Shown piece after piece: positions 1 to 8,524 of a stretch of 45,882 nucleotides of DNA (within the stretch, counting starts at the first letter, position 1; every line of letters begins with the position of its first letter). Below the pieces are notes generated by a model. It ran no database searches, was not told the origin of the DNA, and saw only the letters and a program-made list of their open reading frames with translations. A program made the position numbers and the translations under genes. Where the stretch lies: positions 1 through 45,882 of the forward strand of contig JBDHXV010000021.1 in NCBI GenBank assembly GCA_039810885.1, read 5' to 3'. Origin of the DNA: BJGO01 sp039810885 (GTDB lineage Bacteria; Bacteroidota; Bacteroidia; Chitinophagales; UBA10324).

Positions 1-806
1 TCGTTGAGATTGTTTTGTGAGATATTAAGATCCGGATCAATAAACTTTTTAGAACCAAAGAATCCGGGCTTTATATAAAACACCCACCCGTAAGCTTTAG
101 CCTGTGTATCGTGAGTAATGATAGGGTTACTTTCATACTTATTATTATAGTTCTGAATGAACATACAAAACCAATCAGAGAACAACAATTCTTCAGGCGC
201 TTTTGCTTTAAAGTTGGTAGTGCTTGTTTCGTTTAAGTTTTTTAAAAACTCCAATTCAAGCACCTTAACCCGATTCAAATCAAGATTGTCAATGTCAATT
301 TCATTCGGGAATTCCGGATAGTACCATACTTTATAAATAGGTACCGGAATAGCTACAGATGCTTCAAAGGTTAAAAAGTAGAAGTAAGGGATAATGAATG
401 TAAAGAATGCCGAACTGAAGAACCACCCATTTGTTCTTTCACTGGCAAAATCGAATACGATTGAAAATACCAACCCTGAAGCTACTATAACGAATAACTG
501 TAACAGAATGGATGAAAAAATAGGATAATTAAACTTTTTTCCATACTTCTTAATAAAGGTGTGATAGTAGAAGATACCGGTAATTATTGCGAAGATCTGC
601 GTTACAATAAATAAAGTGAATGGATTGGTATTTTTAAATTCTCCTATAAATCCGAAAAGTGCATGAATCAAAACAAACAATAAGGAAGTAAATATCAGGC
701 GCAAAGATTTAAAATCCTGTTTTTGTTTATTAAGGTATTGAAACACCATCATAGTGACCAATACTACAACCGACGAAATACCTAAGTAAGGATAGTTTAA
801 ACTCAT
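1..806 (-). CDS. tssN: T6SS membrane protein TssN (3' end outside window)
   Basis: An open frame runs from ATG at 806 to the left edge with no stop (268 residues seen, C-terminus missing). Five hydrophobic segments lie at about residues 5-23, 36-54, 62-83, 97-118 and 130-147. A soluble domain follows, with FKAKAPEELLFSDWFCMFI, a QNYNNKY stretch and GWVFYIKP followed by IDPDL. These features fit TssN, a protein specific to the Bacteroidota (subtype iii) type VI secretion system and thought to belong to its envelope complex. The start lies 10 bases after the tssG stop, so the two genes are probably co-transcribed. The family call comes from remembered motifs and gene context, not a search. Confidence 0.7.
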   Translation of the reverse strand, partial: MSLNYPYLGISSVVVLVTMMVFQYLNKQKQDFKSLRLIFTSLLFVLIHALFGFIGEFKNTNPFTLFIVTQIFAIITGIFYYHTFIKKYGKKFNYPIFSSILLQLFVIVASGLVFSIVFDFASERTNGWFFSSAFFTFIIPYFYFLTFEASVAIPVPIYKVWYYPEFPNEIDIDNLDLNRVKVLELEFLKNLNETSTTNFKAKAPEELLFSDWFCMFIQNYNNKYESNPIITHDTQAKAYGWVFYIKPGFFGSKKFIDPDLNISQNNLN

Positions 807-816
807 GTTTGGGTGT

Positions 817-1743
817 TCAAATATATGTATTCGCATCTAAAAATGAATCTCCTACAACAAATAATGTCTTTAAGTCGTCCTTATCTGGGTTTTTAAGGAT
901 TTCTATTACAAATTCAGAATTGTATGGGATAAAGTAATCGTTGAAAAACAAGATCATTTTATGTTTCAACCCACCAGGCATATATTCATCAATTCTAGAG
1001 TTACTCGATAATTGAACAGCTACCTTATATATAATTTCTTCCAACTCCATAATAGCTCCACACGTGAACTCTGATCCAAGAATATTCCCTTCCAACAGAC
1101 TTATGTCATACTCGGATTTCTTTGAATGGATTTGAATAACAATCGTATCGTTTAGTAGCTTTGAGTAACAAAATGATATTAACTCCGGTGCTGCTTTAAT
1201 TTGATCAATGTGAGGCAAGAGGATAAACAAGATGCTTAACTGTTCCTGAGATAAGTTAAGCACTGTGCCTCCCCAGAGTTTGTAAAAGATGCTCACAATA
1301 GATTTATTATTAAAAACATCTAAGGACTTCCTCTCATTTTGCTCTATGTTGAGCCGAAGATGTTGAAGTTCATTTTCAAAAGGAGCGAAAAATCGTCGAG
1401 CCTGCTGCTCTTCTATCTTGTGAACTTTTATTTCATCTAATAAGTCGGATGTTCTTTTGAAATTTTTTGATTGGAAGGGTTTGTGTGTGAGTGCTTCAGG
1501 TAATGCATCGTAAATTCCTTCTCTGTTTGTTTGAATAACCAAAGCAAGGTCTCCTTCGTTTGGGACTATAGCCGCATGTATATCCTTACTGTAGGCCCTA
1601 CGCTTAAGGCTCATATTTTGAAAAAATACTTCGTCTTGTTCTATGTCTTGATGATGCAATAAGTCGGCGGCAACAACTTCTGCCTTCAAATCAAGGTTAA
1701 GCGCTTTTATTTCTTCTTCGAGATATTCAATGAATCTATTCAA
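817..1743 (-). CDS. tssG: T6SS baseplate protein TssG (Bacteroidota type)
   Basis: 308 residues, no signal peptide or membrane segment. TssG is a baseplate wedge protein that joins TssF, TssE and TssK at the base of the contractile sheath. Visible signs are GIYDALPEAL (the LPxG-like N-terminal motif), EEQQARRFFAPFENEL in the middle, and DVFNNKSIVSIFYKLW near residue 145, which corresponds to the FNHR-LisLfYRaW motif of TssG. A GSEFTCGAIM stretch resembles the 'tcLG..a.lG' region. It appears to be the first gene of the operon: a -7 promoter element lies about 45 bases upstream, and beyond that is a terminated tRNA gene. TssF is the main alternative, but the length and the FYKLW motif favour TssG. 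Confidence 0.68.
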   Translation of the reverse strand: MNRFIEYLEEEIKALNLDLKAEVVAADLLHHQDIEQDEVFFQNMSLKRRAYSKDIHAAIVPNEGDLALVIQTNREGIYDALPEALTHKPFQSKNFKRTSDLLDEIKVHKIEEQQARRFFAPFENELQHLRLNIEQNERKSLDVFNNKSIVSIFYKLWGGTVLNLSQEQLSILFILLPHIDQIKAAPELISFCYSKLLNDTIVIQIHSKKSEYDISLLEGNILGSEFTCGAIMELEEIIYKVAVQLSSNSRIDEYMPGGLKHKMILFFNDYFIPYNSEFVIEILKNPDKDDLKTLFVVGDSFLDANTYI

Positions 1744-1786
1744 GTTTTTTGTAAGTATGGGGTTACAACTTCAAAATGATATACCA

Positions 1787-1794
1787 CAAAGGTA
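1787..1794 (-). promoter_or_regulatory. -7 promoter element upstream of tssG
   Basis: On the minus strand this reads TACCTTTG, an exact match to the Bacteroidota -7 consensus TAnnTTTG. It predicts a start near 1780 and a leader of about 37 bases. I see no TTG at the usual 19-base spacing, so only half of the promoter is supported. Confidence 0.45.
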
Positions 1795-1834
1795 AAATCA
1801 TGTACACAAATTAAGGAAACATTCTGATATGAAT

Positions 1835-1862
1835 AAAAAAAGGTCTCAACAAGAGACCTTTT
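1835..1862 (-). terminator. Intrinsic terminator of tRNA-Arg
   Basis: On the minus strand AAAGGTCTC and GAGACCTTT pair around a short TTGTT loop and run into a stretch of seven T. It begins six bases after the tRNA 3' end, so it ends the tRNA transcript and separates it from tssG. Confidence 0.8.
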
Positions 1863-1867
1863 GAAAG

Positions 1868-1941
1868 TGACCCCGTCAGGATTCAAACCTGAAACCTTTT
1901 GATCCGTAGTCAAATGCTCTATTCAGTTGAGCTACGGGGCC
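1868..1941 (-). tRNA. tRNA-Arg (anticodon ACG)
   Basis: 74 bases fold as a full cloverleaf. The acceptor stem is GGCCCCG against CGGGGTC (one G-T pair) with discriminator A. The anticodon stem TTTGA/TCAAA closes the loop CTACGGA, giving anticodon ACG, read as ICG for CGU/CGC/CGA arginine codons. The T arm contains GGTTTGAATCC. CCA is not encoded, so it must be added after transcription. The gene has its own promoter and terminator. Its 3' end points toward the T6SS locus. Confidence 0.95.
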
Positions 1942-1957
1942 GTCCGCTTTGGGAGCG

Positions 1958-1987
1958 CAAAAATAACAGAATTATAAATTAAAGCAA
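1958..1987 (-). promoter_or_regulatory. Promoter of tRNA-Arg
   Basis: On the minus strand TTG (1987-1985) is followed after exactly 19 bases by TATTTTTG (1965-1958), matching the Bacteroidota consensus. The sequence just after the -7 element is GCGCTCCCAAA, also found after the tRNA-Met promoter. The tRNA begins 17 bases past the -7 element. Confidence 0.8.
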
Positions 1988-2018
1988 GTATCATTTAATT
2001 TGTATTAATAAAATAGTT

Positions 2019-2723
2019 TTGGGTAAAGACGTTTTTAGCTTCAAGCAGTTTGATATTAAACAAGAGATAAGTGCAATGAAAGTATGCACAGACTCATGCA
2101 TCTTTGGTGCTTATGTGGCGCCTAAGCTGAAGGGAAAGGTTTTGGATATAGGGTGCGGAACAGGTCTGCTTAGCCTCATGGCGGCACAATACCAAAACTG
2201 CGAAGTTCTTGCTGTTGAAATTGATATCGACTCCTATAACGAAGCATTAAATAATGTTAATAGCTCTCCATGGAGATCACAGATTAAGGTATTACACACC
2301 GATATTCGTAATATTTCTATATCGGCACAATACGACTACATTATTTGTAATCCGCCCTTTTACAACAATCATCTGAATCGAAAGAATGCAAGACAAAACA
2401 TGGCCATGCACGGCACCGGGTTAAATTATAATTCACTTTGTAGCAGTATAGAAGCCTTATTATCCGATAAAGGAATTGCATTTATATTGCTTCCTGCTTC
2501 TCAGCTCGACGAATTCAATCGCAAACTAGCTAAGCATTCTTTATATGTAAATACAATTTGCTTCATAAAGAATTTTATAAATCAAGAGCCTTTCCGAGCT
2601 ATCCTAAGTATTTCGCGTCAGTCACTTAAAACAATAACTGATAACCTAACGATATACTCCAAATCAAATGTTTATACCTCAGAAATCTATGAGTTATTGA
2701 AACCCTACTATTTGAAACTTTAA
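2019..2723 (+). CDS. trmN6: tRNA1(Val) (adenine(37)-N6)-methyltransferase
   Basis: 234 residues. It transfers a methyl group from SAM to N6 of A37 in tRNA-Val. The N-terminal FKQFDIKQE...AMKVCTDS matches the start of the YfiC/TrmN6 family. VLDIGCGTGLLSLMAA is SAM motif I, and IICNPPFYNN is the NPPF catalytic motif of N6-adenine methyltransferases. The start is TTG at 2019: the conserved FKQF block begins only eight codons in, and no ATG lies before it. The gene is divergent from tRNA-Arg, and the spacer also carries the tRNA promoter. Specificity within the NPPF family is inferred from the N-terminus. Confidence 0.85.
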   Translation: MGKDVFSFKQFDIKQEISAMKVCTDSCIFGAYVAPKLKGKVLDIGCGTGLLSLMAAQYQNCEVLAVEIDIDSYNEALNNVNSSPWRSQIKVLHTDIRNISISAQYDYIICNPPFYNNHLNRKNARQNMAMHGTGLNYNSLCSSIEALLSDKGIAFILLPASQLDEFNRKLAKHSLYVNTICFIKNFINQEPFRAILSISRQSLKTITDNLTIYSKSNVYTSEIYELLKPYYLKL

Positions 2724-2803
2724 TAAATCTATTTTGTACATAAATACCTACAACACGGTAACTAATGTGGGTTGGCCAATGCTTTCAGCGTTATTGTCAC
2801 TGC

Positions 2804-2811
2804 TAATTTTG
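2804..2811 (+). promoter_or_regulatory. -7 promoter element for the exbB-exbD-tonB operon
   Basis: TAATTTTG matches TAnnTTTG and predicts a start near 2817, about 37 bases before the exbB ATG. No TTG lies at the 19-base spacing (only CTT/TTT), so confidence is moderate. Confidence 0.4.
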
Positions 2812-2853
2812 AACAGTTTAGTAATAAGCATAAACAAAACTCGTTGAATTTTT

Positions 2854-3576
2854 ATGATGCACACTCTTCTTCAAATTGTTGAAACTACTGCTCCCTTAGG
2901 CCCACAAACTACCTTGCAACAAACGACCACAGCGCCGTCAACTAACCTAACTCTGTTTGATTTACTGATGGCCGGTGGTCCGGTAATGATTCCCATTTTT
3001 ATCTGTTCAATCATTGCAGTATATATTATTGTTGAGCGTCTTATTACTATTAATAAGCAAGCTAAGGATCCATCGAACTTTATGAATAACATAAGAGACT
3101 ATATTAGTTCAGGAAACATTGATGCGGCAAAAGCACTTTGCAAAAACACAAATAACCCGGTTGCTCGAATGATTGAGAAGGGCATAGCACGATTAGGAAA
3201 GCCATTGCCTGATATCGAAAAGGCAATCGAAAACGTGGGTAATATTGAAGTAGTTAAAATGGAGCGTGGCTTAAATGCCTTAGCCACCTGTGCATCAGCA
3301 GCTCCCATGCTTGGCTTCTTAGGTACAGTAACCGGTATGGTGCGTGCATTTTATGATATGAATCTTGAATACCAACGCACTCACGAATCTATTAATATCG
3401 GCGTGTTATCCAGCGGTATGTATGAAGCTATGGTTACTACTGTTGCAGGTTTGATTGTGGGTATTATTGCACTTGTGTTTTACAATATTCTAACTTCTAT
3501 GATTAAGAAAGTCATCTTCAAAATGGAGAGTAGCTCGATTGAATTTTTAGATTTATTGGAAGAACCTGTTAAGTAA
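2854..3576 (+). CDS. exbB: ExbB/MotA/TolQ-family proton channel protein
   Basis: 240 residues. In the inner membrane ExbB proteins surround ExbD and use proton flow to drive TonB. A Thr/Gln-rich N-terminus (residues 1-32) leads into a first membrane segment near 37-62. Two more follow in the MotA/TolQ/ExbB domain: the segment with CASAAPMLGFLGTVTGMVRAF (the conserved LGLLGTVxGM-type motif) near 150 and TTVAGLIVGIIALVFYNIL near 195. Two adjacent ATG codons (2854 and 2857) could both serve as starts. exbD begins five bases after the stop, so this is the first gene of an operon. Confidence 0.88.
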   Translation: MMHTLLQIVETTAPLGPQTTLQQTTTAPSTNLTLFDLLMAGGPVMIPIFICSIIAVYIIVERLITINKQAKDPSNFMNNIRDYISSGNIDAAKALCKNTNNPVARMIEKGIARLGKPLPDIEKAIENVGNIEVVKMERGLNALATCASAAPMLGFLGTVTGMVRAFYDMNLEYQRTHESINIGVLSSGMYEAMVTTVAGLIVGIIALVFYNILTSMIKKVIFKMESSSIEFLDLLEEPVK

Positions 3577-3581
3577 TTATT

Positions 3582-3986
3582 ATGAAGATTAAGATACGCG
3601 AGAGCGCTCGCCCAACATTTGAGATGTCGAGTATGACGGACTTAGTGTTCCTCCTGCTCATATTTTTTATGCTGGTTACCACTATGATTGTCCCAAACGT
3701 GAACGCTTTGAAACTTTTACTGCCAAACAGTACGACAGCACAAAAGCAAAAAGATTTAACCATATCCGTATCTATTAATGAGAACCTGCAATACTTTGTT
3801 GGTGGACAACTTATAGATGTTACTAACCTGCAAAATATATTGGCGCAAAAGGTCGGAGCAGAGCCCAACCCCACTATTATCCTGCATACAGACTACAATG
3901 TTCCAATATCAAATGTTGTAACCGTATTAGACATAGCCAATAAAATGAAGGTGAAACTCGTTTTAGCAACAAATCCTGAGAAGTAA
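3582..3986 (+). CDS. exbD: ExbD/TolR-family biopolymer transport protein
   Basis: 134 residues with one N-terminal membrane anchor (MTDLVFLLLIFFMLVTTMIV), including the conserved Asp of MTDLVF that carries protons in this family. A periplasmic domain ends in VLDIANKMKVKLVLAT, the usual ExbD C-terminus. It lies five bases after exbB and one base before the tonB-like gene. Only one exbD copy is present here; many Bacteroidota operons carry two. Confidence 0.88.
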   Translation: MKIKIRESARPTFEMSSMTDLVFLLLIFFMLVTTMIVPNVNALKLLLPNSTTAQKQKDLTISVSINENLQYFVGGQLIDVTNLQNILAQKVGAEPNPTIILHTDYNVPISNVVTVLDIANKMKVKLVLATNPEK

Positions 3987-3987
3987 T

Positions 3988-4821
3988 ATGAACGCCTCAC
4001 TCGAGTATGACATCAATAATAAGCAACGTATAAAAGGGATTGTTGGCACCATAATCTTTCATCTTATCCTGTTACTTATACTGCTATTTATTAAGCTAAT
4101 GCCCATTCCTATACCCCAAGAGGAGGATGGCGGTGGAATATTAATCAACTTTGGTAATAGTGAAACGGGGTCTGGTGATGATGTGCCGCAGAGTACAGAA
4201 GTGTCAACTCCTACTCCACCGCAACCGAGCAAAATAACACCCGTTAAAAATCATGATGTTGTAACACAAGACATAGATAAAACGGTATCTATAAACAATA
4301 AGAAAAAGGATAAGAAAAAACTCCCGACTGACAAGCCTATAGTTAACAATACAACAACAACGAATACTCAAACTGAAACGAAAGAGACTCAGAAACCCAA
4401 AGCTGTTTTCCAAAGTAATAATAACAATAACGTAAGCAGCCAGGGAAACACCGGAGGAAGCGGCGACCAGGGAAGCCCGAATGGAAATCCATTCACTAAC
4501 GGGATGTCACAAACGGGTGGTGGAACAAACCCTTTAGGAATTGGCGGTAACGGCATAGGACTTAATCTTTCCGGGAGGCATATAACGAAATATCCGACTG
4601 TGAACGACAATTCTCAAAAAACAGGTCGTGTGGTAGTTAATATTAAGGTTGATAAAAACGGCAATGTAATTTATGCAGAAGCCACGCGTCGAAACTCAAC
4701 CACAGATGATGCCTATTTGTTCAGCCTTGCAGTGAAAGCTGCTTACGAAACGAAGCTCAACGCCAATCCCGATATGATTGAACAATTTGGCACAATGACC
4801 TTTAACTTTAGGGTCAAATAA
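3988..4821 (+). CDS. TonB-like energy transducer with Asn/Gly-rich linker
   Basis: 277 residues. A membrane anchor lies at about residues 18-40 (GTIIFHLILLLILLFIKL), followed by EEDGGGILINFGNSE, which is common in Bacteroidota TonB proteins. A long low-complexity spacer spans about residues 60-205. It is Thr/Gln/Lys-rich, then Asn/Gly-rich, rather than Pro-rich as in classical TonB. The C-terminal domain GRVVVNIKVDKNGNVIYAEA...FNFRVK fits the TonB C-terminal fold. It couples the ExbBD proton motor to outer-membrane receptors. Translation is probably coupled to exbD. Confidence 0.8.
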   Translation: MNASLEYDINNKQRIKGIVGTIIFHLILLLILLFIKLMPIPIPQEEDGGGILINFGNSETGSGDDVPQSTEVSTPTPPQPSKITPVKNHDVVTQDIDKTVSINNKKKDKKKLPTDKPIVNNTTTTNTQTETKETQKPKAVFQSNNNNNVSSQGNTGGSGDQGSPNGNPFTNGMSQTGGGTNPLGIGGNGIGLNLSGRHITKYPTVNDNSQKTGRVVVNIKVDKNGNVIYAEATRRNSTTDDAYLFSLAVKAAYETKLNANPDMIEQFGTMTFNFRVK

Positions 4822-4827
4822 TTTACG

Positions 4828-5064
4828 TTGGATTATACTCCTATTAATTGCAATTTTTATGATGAGTTGGAAGCCTTAGCTACGCTACGTAAGCGTGTAA
4901 AAATTATATACAGTAAGAATAATGAAGTGCATTCAATTTACGAAGTCATTACCACTTTCTTTGTAAAAGATCATGTTGAATATCTGACTCTGTCGAATGG
5001 GATATCGATTCGGTTGGATACATTAATTGAAGTGGATGGGAAATTATTACCCGGCATTTGTTAA
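4828..5064 (+). CDS. Small Rof-like protein (Rho-binding antiterminator family)
   Basis: 78 residues. The pattern YTPINC..YDELE at the N-terminus, the central HVEYLTLSNG and the final IRLDTLIEV line up by eye with E. coli Rof/YaeO (YQPINCDDYDNLE, NVEYLVV, LRLDKITSF). Rof binds the transcription terminator Rho and inhibits it. The start is TTG at 4828, six bases after the tonB stop; no ATG precedes the conserved block. Its stop overlaps the folC start (TAATG), so it is an operon member. The family call is reasonably firm; anti-Rho activity in this organism is an inference. Confidence 0.65.
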   Translation: MDYTPINCNFYDELEALATLRKRVKIIYSKNNEVHSIYEVITTFFVKDHVEYLTLSNGISIRLDTLIEVDGKLLPGIC

Positions 5065-6344
5065 TGAACACATACACCGATACGATTCAATATTTATATC
5101 AGCGCTTACCGATGTTTACGCGCGTGGGTCCTGCAGCATATAAAACAGGACTGGGGAATATCCTCGAGTTGTGTGAACATCTTGGCTCTCCACAAAATAA
5201 ATATAAAACAATACATGTTGCCGGCACTAACGGAAAAGGCTCCACGTCGAATATGTTAGCGGCAATTTTGCAAACAGCCGGTTACAAAACGGGACTTTAT
5301 ACTTCGCCACACCTAAAAGATTTCAGAGAGCGGATACGCATTAATGGAGCTATGATTTCTGAGCAGAATGTCGTTTCGTTTGTATGCGAACACCGCCCTT
5401 ACATAGAAAAGTTGGAAGCCTCCTTCTTTGAAGTAACTACAGCATTAGCCTTTGCTCATTTTGCTGAGCAACATGTTGATGTTGCTGTCATTGAAACAGG
5501 GTTAGGGGGCAGATTAGATTCAACTAATATCATTTCTCCAGACCTTAGCATTATTACCAATATCAGTTGGGATCATGCCGATTTACTGGGAGATACACTT
5601 GAAAAAATTGCAACTGAGAAAGCGGGCATCATAAAACCTCAAACACCCATACTTATTACTGAACATCAGCGGGAAACTGATCCTATTTTTATTCAAAAAG
5701 CAAAGAGCGAGGATTCTCCTATTTTCTTTGCTAACGACACCTATCAAGCAATAGAGTATAAACAGAAGAATCATGTAGCCTCATTCACCTATATGCACCA
5801 TCCTGAAGTTGTATGCATTGAATCGGATTTAACTGGGCATTATCAACTCAAGAATATTGCAGGTGTATTACTGGCCTGCGACGTGTTAAAAGAATATGGC
5901 TACATCATTAATGACGAAGATTTATTTAAAGCCTTGCGTAATGTAAAAACGATAACAGGGTTCAAAGGCCGTTGGGATGTTTTACAGAAAGCCCCTTTAG
6001 TAATTGCCGATATAGCACATAACGCAGCCGGATTAAAGGAAACGCTCGAACAATTAGAACAGTTGAATGCACAACTTCATTTTGTCATAGGCTTTGTAAA
6101 AGATAAAGACCTTACAAAAGTTTTGAAACTATTTCCTAAACAGGCAAAATACTATTTCTGCAAGCCGGAAATTGCACGGGGGCTTGATATAGAAACCTTG
6201 ATGCAAAAAGCAAACGAACATCAACTGATAGGTACCGCTTACGAGAGTGTAACAACAGCTTATACAGCAGCTATTAAAAATGCAGCTGTTGATGATATTA
6301 TATATGTGGGAGGAAGTACGTTTGTTGTTGCAGAGGTGATATAA
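5064..6344 (+). CDS. folC: Folylpolyglutamate/dihydrofolate synthase
   Basis: About 426 residues, normal for FolC. It ligates glutamate to dihydropteroate and to folates, using ATP. Motifs: HVAGTNGKGSTSNMLA (Mur-ligase P-loop), YTSPHLKDFRERIRING, VIETGLGGRLDSTN, ITNISWDHADLLG and ADIAHNAAG. The start is the ATG at 5064, which overlaps the preceding stop as TAATG; a TTG at 5058 in the same frame is less likely. It converges on the rhodanese gene with a four-base gap. Confidence 0.93.
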   Translation: MNTYTDTIQYLYQRLPMFTRVGPAAYKTGLGNILELCEHLGSPQNKYKTIHVAGTNGKGSTSNMLAAILQTAGYKTGLYTSPHLKDFRERIRINGAMISEQNVVSFVCEHRPYIEKLEASFFEVTTALAFAHFAEQHVDVAVIETGLGGRLDSTNIISPDLSIITNISWDHADLLGDTLEKIATEKAGIIKPQTPILITEHQRETDPIFIQKAKSEDSPIFFANDTYQAIEYKQKNHVASFTYMHHPEVVCIESDLTGHYQLKNIAGVLLACDVLKEYGYIINDEDLFKALRNVKTITGFKGRWDVLQKAPLVIADIAHNAAGLKETLEQLEQLNAQLHFVIGFVKDKDLTKVLKLFPKQAKYYFCKPEIARGLDIETLMQKANEHQLIGTAYESVTTAYTAAIKNAAVDDIIYVGGSTFVVAEVI

Positions 6345-6348
6345 TGGG

Positions 6349-6648
6349 CTACAGTGTGCGCTGCCATTCAAGCATACCACCCAACAGGTTACGGACTTTA
6401 CTAAATCCTTTACTCGATAGAAACTGTTTGGCTTGTGCACTGCGTGCCCCGCTTCGACAATGCAGTATCAGCTCTACGTCTTTGTATTGAGTAATCGCAT
6501 CCACTTGCACCATAAGTTGAGCTAATGGAATCAATTGAGCTCCTATGTTATACTCTTCGTATTCCCACTCTTCGCGTACATCAATAATATGTAGTGTTTC
6601 GCCATTGCCTATTCTATGGCGTAATTCTTCTACGGTGATATCTTCCAT
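6349..6648 (-). CDS. Single-domain rhodanese-like protein
   Basis: 99 residues, one rhodanese domain with no signal peptide. IIDVREEWEYEEYNIGA and IPLAQL are the family landmarks, and HCRSGARSAQA is the active-site loop, with Cys ready to carry a persulfide. Such proteins move sulfane sulfur in the cytoplasm; the acceptor is unknown. It is the last gene of the minus-strand unit that starts with the Ddl-like gene, 11 bases after the T9SS cargo gene. Confidence 0.85.
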   Translation of the reverse strand: MEDITVEELRHRIGNGETLHIIDVREEWEYEEYNIGAQLIPLAQLMVQVDAITQYKDVELILHCRSGARSAQAKQFLSSKGFSKVRNLLGGMLEWQRTL

Positions 6649-6659
6649 CTTAATTGTAA

Positions 6660-8468
6660 TTATTCTTTTATGAATTTAACAAAACGGTTGTCTCCGCCAG
6701 CAAGGCGTACCTCTATAAAATATAGGCCTGCTGTAAGTTCCGAGATATTAACCGAGCGTTGCGGCAGAGTTCCATGCTTTATTAAGATACCGTTAGAAGT
6801 GTATATATTATAACTCGCAGCAGTGCTCAAAGCGTTCCAAGAGTTGATATATATATAGTTATTCGCAGGATTTGGAAAAACAGTAATATCGTTTGGAGAC
6901 CTTTGATTTAAGATGCCTACATTAAAATCTTCACGCTTTCCCAACATAGGGCGGATCATTAAGGAGCCGTCAAACATTGAATTTTGCCATTGTGCACCGA
7001 TATTATAAAACAAGTTTTGCTTGGAATTCGTATTCCGATCGAATCCCACATAAATCATATCTTGCTGAGATTGCATCCAGCCGATGTAAAACGTATCACT
7101 TACGAGAATGCCACTGTCAAGAATATAAGTAGCAAAGCCATTGGTAGAATCAACATAAATAGGCTTGTTAAAATCCTGTTCATAGATGATTGTTTCCGGG
7201 TTTAATTTTTTCCAAATGAGGAATGAAAATAACAATCCTGTTTGATTGCCTTGCAGGCGTCCGAAATGAACCTGAATCGCTTGGATCGTATCCGGCACAT
7301 TCGCCTTAAAACGCAGTGCTGCTTTAGCACCTGTACCTAACACTCCGTATATTTTTTCCGCAGACCCATCATCGTAAGCAAAATATTTATTAAAATGTTG
7401 AAACTGAACAACGGTATCATTTGCGGGCAATACATCACCGCTCCCTGTAGCATAACAAAAATAAGTGGCTTTAAATAGTGCGTCACTTTGAGAAAGAATA
7501 GATGAAGGGCTAATTGTTGAAACTACACTGCTGTCGTTAGTAAGTGCATTGAAGTTAAACGATTGTAAGGGCTGCGAGCCAATTACAGTAGATGATATTA
7601 CTTCTTCAATCTTATAGCTGTATGTAGTATTCTTGGCAATGCCGTAATTATTTCGATAAAACATTTTACCCGAAAAGGCGACTTCACCATTTGCATTGGC
7701 CTTAAATTGATTCCAAGGCATTGTTGAATAATTTTTCAAAAGGCTTGTGCTATACTGTTGTATTGCAATATCGTTCATCAGAGTATCATTGGAATTACGG
7801 TTTGCATCCAGTTTTACATAATCAATGTTCCAATGATCATTATTCCCTGTGATAGAAGCATAGTTTCTAAATCGAAATTGAAATAAATCGTGGAAATAAT
7901 CCGATGCCTTAATCGGGATCATCACCATTTTAAACTCGCTATAGGGCTGCCCGTTTACTCCCCACTGCTTACTCCAAGAGCCGTTAGAGTGAAGAAATTC
8001 TAAAACGAGAGAGTCATTATTGTTCGGCATATCGCCGAGCCCCTGTGACTGAAAGTAAAAACTCAGATAAATAGAATCGGAGGTCATATAACCTGATAAG
8101 TCAATAGCTTGTGAACGTAAGGTATCGGCAGATCTTGGGTTAAAGTTTGCAAAAGAAGTATCATAGGGAACACCATGTTCATTTAACCCATCGAATGTAG
8201 CAACACCGAGTGTTGGCGGTCGCACGGCATACGTGCTGTTTATGAATGTTTGGTTACTCTGCCAAAGTTGAGGATTAGGATAATTATTTTTTTGACAGTA
8301 AGAAAAATCATCTATAAAAGGTAAAGTCAAGGCACCGGCACGGCAAAAAATTACAGGAGGCTTTTGATTTCTTAACACTATATTGTTGTCTGTACTCATT
8401 AATATTTCTTGAGCATAAACACCATAAGAAAAAGTAAAAAAAAGAAGTGCGGTAAATGTGCTGCGCAT
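6660..8468 (-). CDS. Secreted protein with T9SS type A sorting domain
   Basis: About 602 residues from the ATG at 8468, which gives a normal signal peptide (MRSTFTALLFFTFSYGVYAQ). In-frame ATGs at 8483 and 8522 add up to 18 residues before it, and 8522 sits two bases after the upstream stop. The C-terminus (NDITVFPNPANNYIYI... ending RFVKFIKE) is a type A sorting domain, which directs export through the type IX system. The central region has beta-rich stretches and no enzyme motif that I recognise. Role unknown; probably a surface or secreted protein. Confidence 0.75.
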   Translation of the reverse strand: MRSTFTALLFFTFSYGVYAQEILMSTDNNIVLRNQKPPVIFCRAGALTLPFIDDFSYCQKNNYPNPQLWQSNQTFINSTYAVRPPTLGVATFDGLNEHGVPYDTSFANFNPRSADTLRSQAIDLSGYMTSDSIYLSFYFQSQGLGDMPNNNDSLVLEFLHSNGSWSKQWGVNGQPYSEFKMVMIPIKASDYFHDLFQFRFRNYASITGNNDHWNIDYVKLDANRNSNDTLMNDIAIQQYSTSLLKNYSTMPWNQFKANANGEVAFSGKMFYRNNYGIAKNTTYSYKIEEVISSTVIGSQPLQSFNFNALTNDSSVVSTISPSSILSQSDALFKATYFCYATGSGDVLPANDTVVQFQHFNKYFAYDDGSAEKIYGVLGTGAKAALRFKANVPDTIQAIQVHFGRLQGNQTGLLFSFLIWKKLNPETIIYEQDFNKPIYVDSTNGFATYILDSGILVSDTFYIGWMQSQQDMIYVGFDRNTNSKQNLFYNIGAQWQNSMFDGSLMIRPMLGKREDFNVGILNQRSPNDITVFPNPANNYIYINSWNALSTAASYNIYTSNGILIKHGTLPQRSVNISELTAGLYFIEVRLAGGDNRFVKFIKE

Positions 8469-8524
8469 TATGTATAACGTCATCGGCTTTATCGAAAAGA
8501 ATGACCATGTGGTGTGTTTCATTG

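Noticed and set aside
2014..2021. TAGTTTTG, an exact -7 promoter match upstream of trmN6
   Set aside because: It contains the TTG start codon of trmN6. Transcripts from it would begin inside the gene and lose the conserved FKQF block, so it is probably chance.
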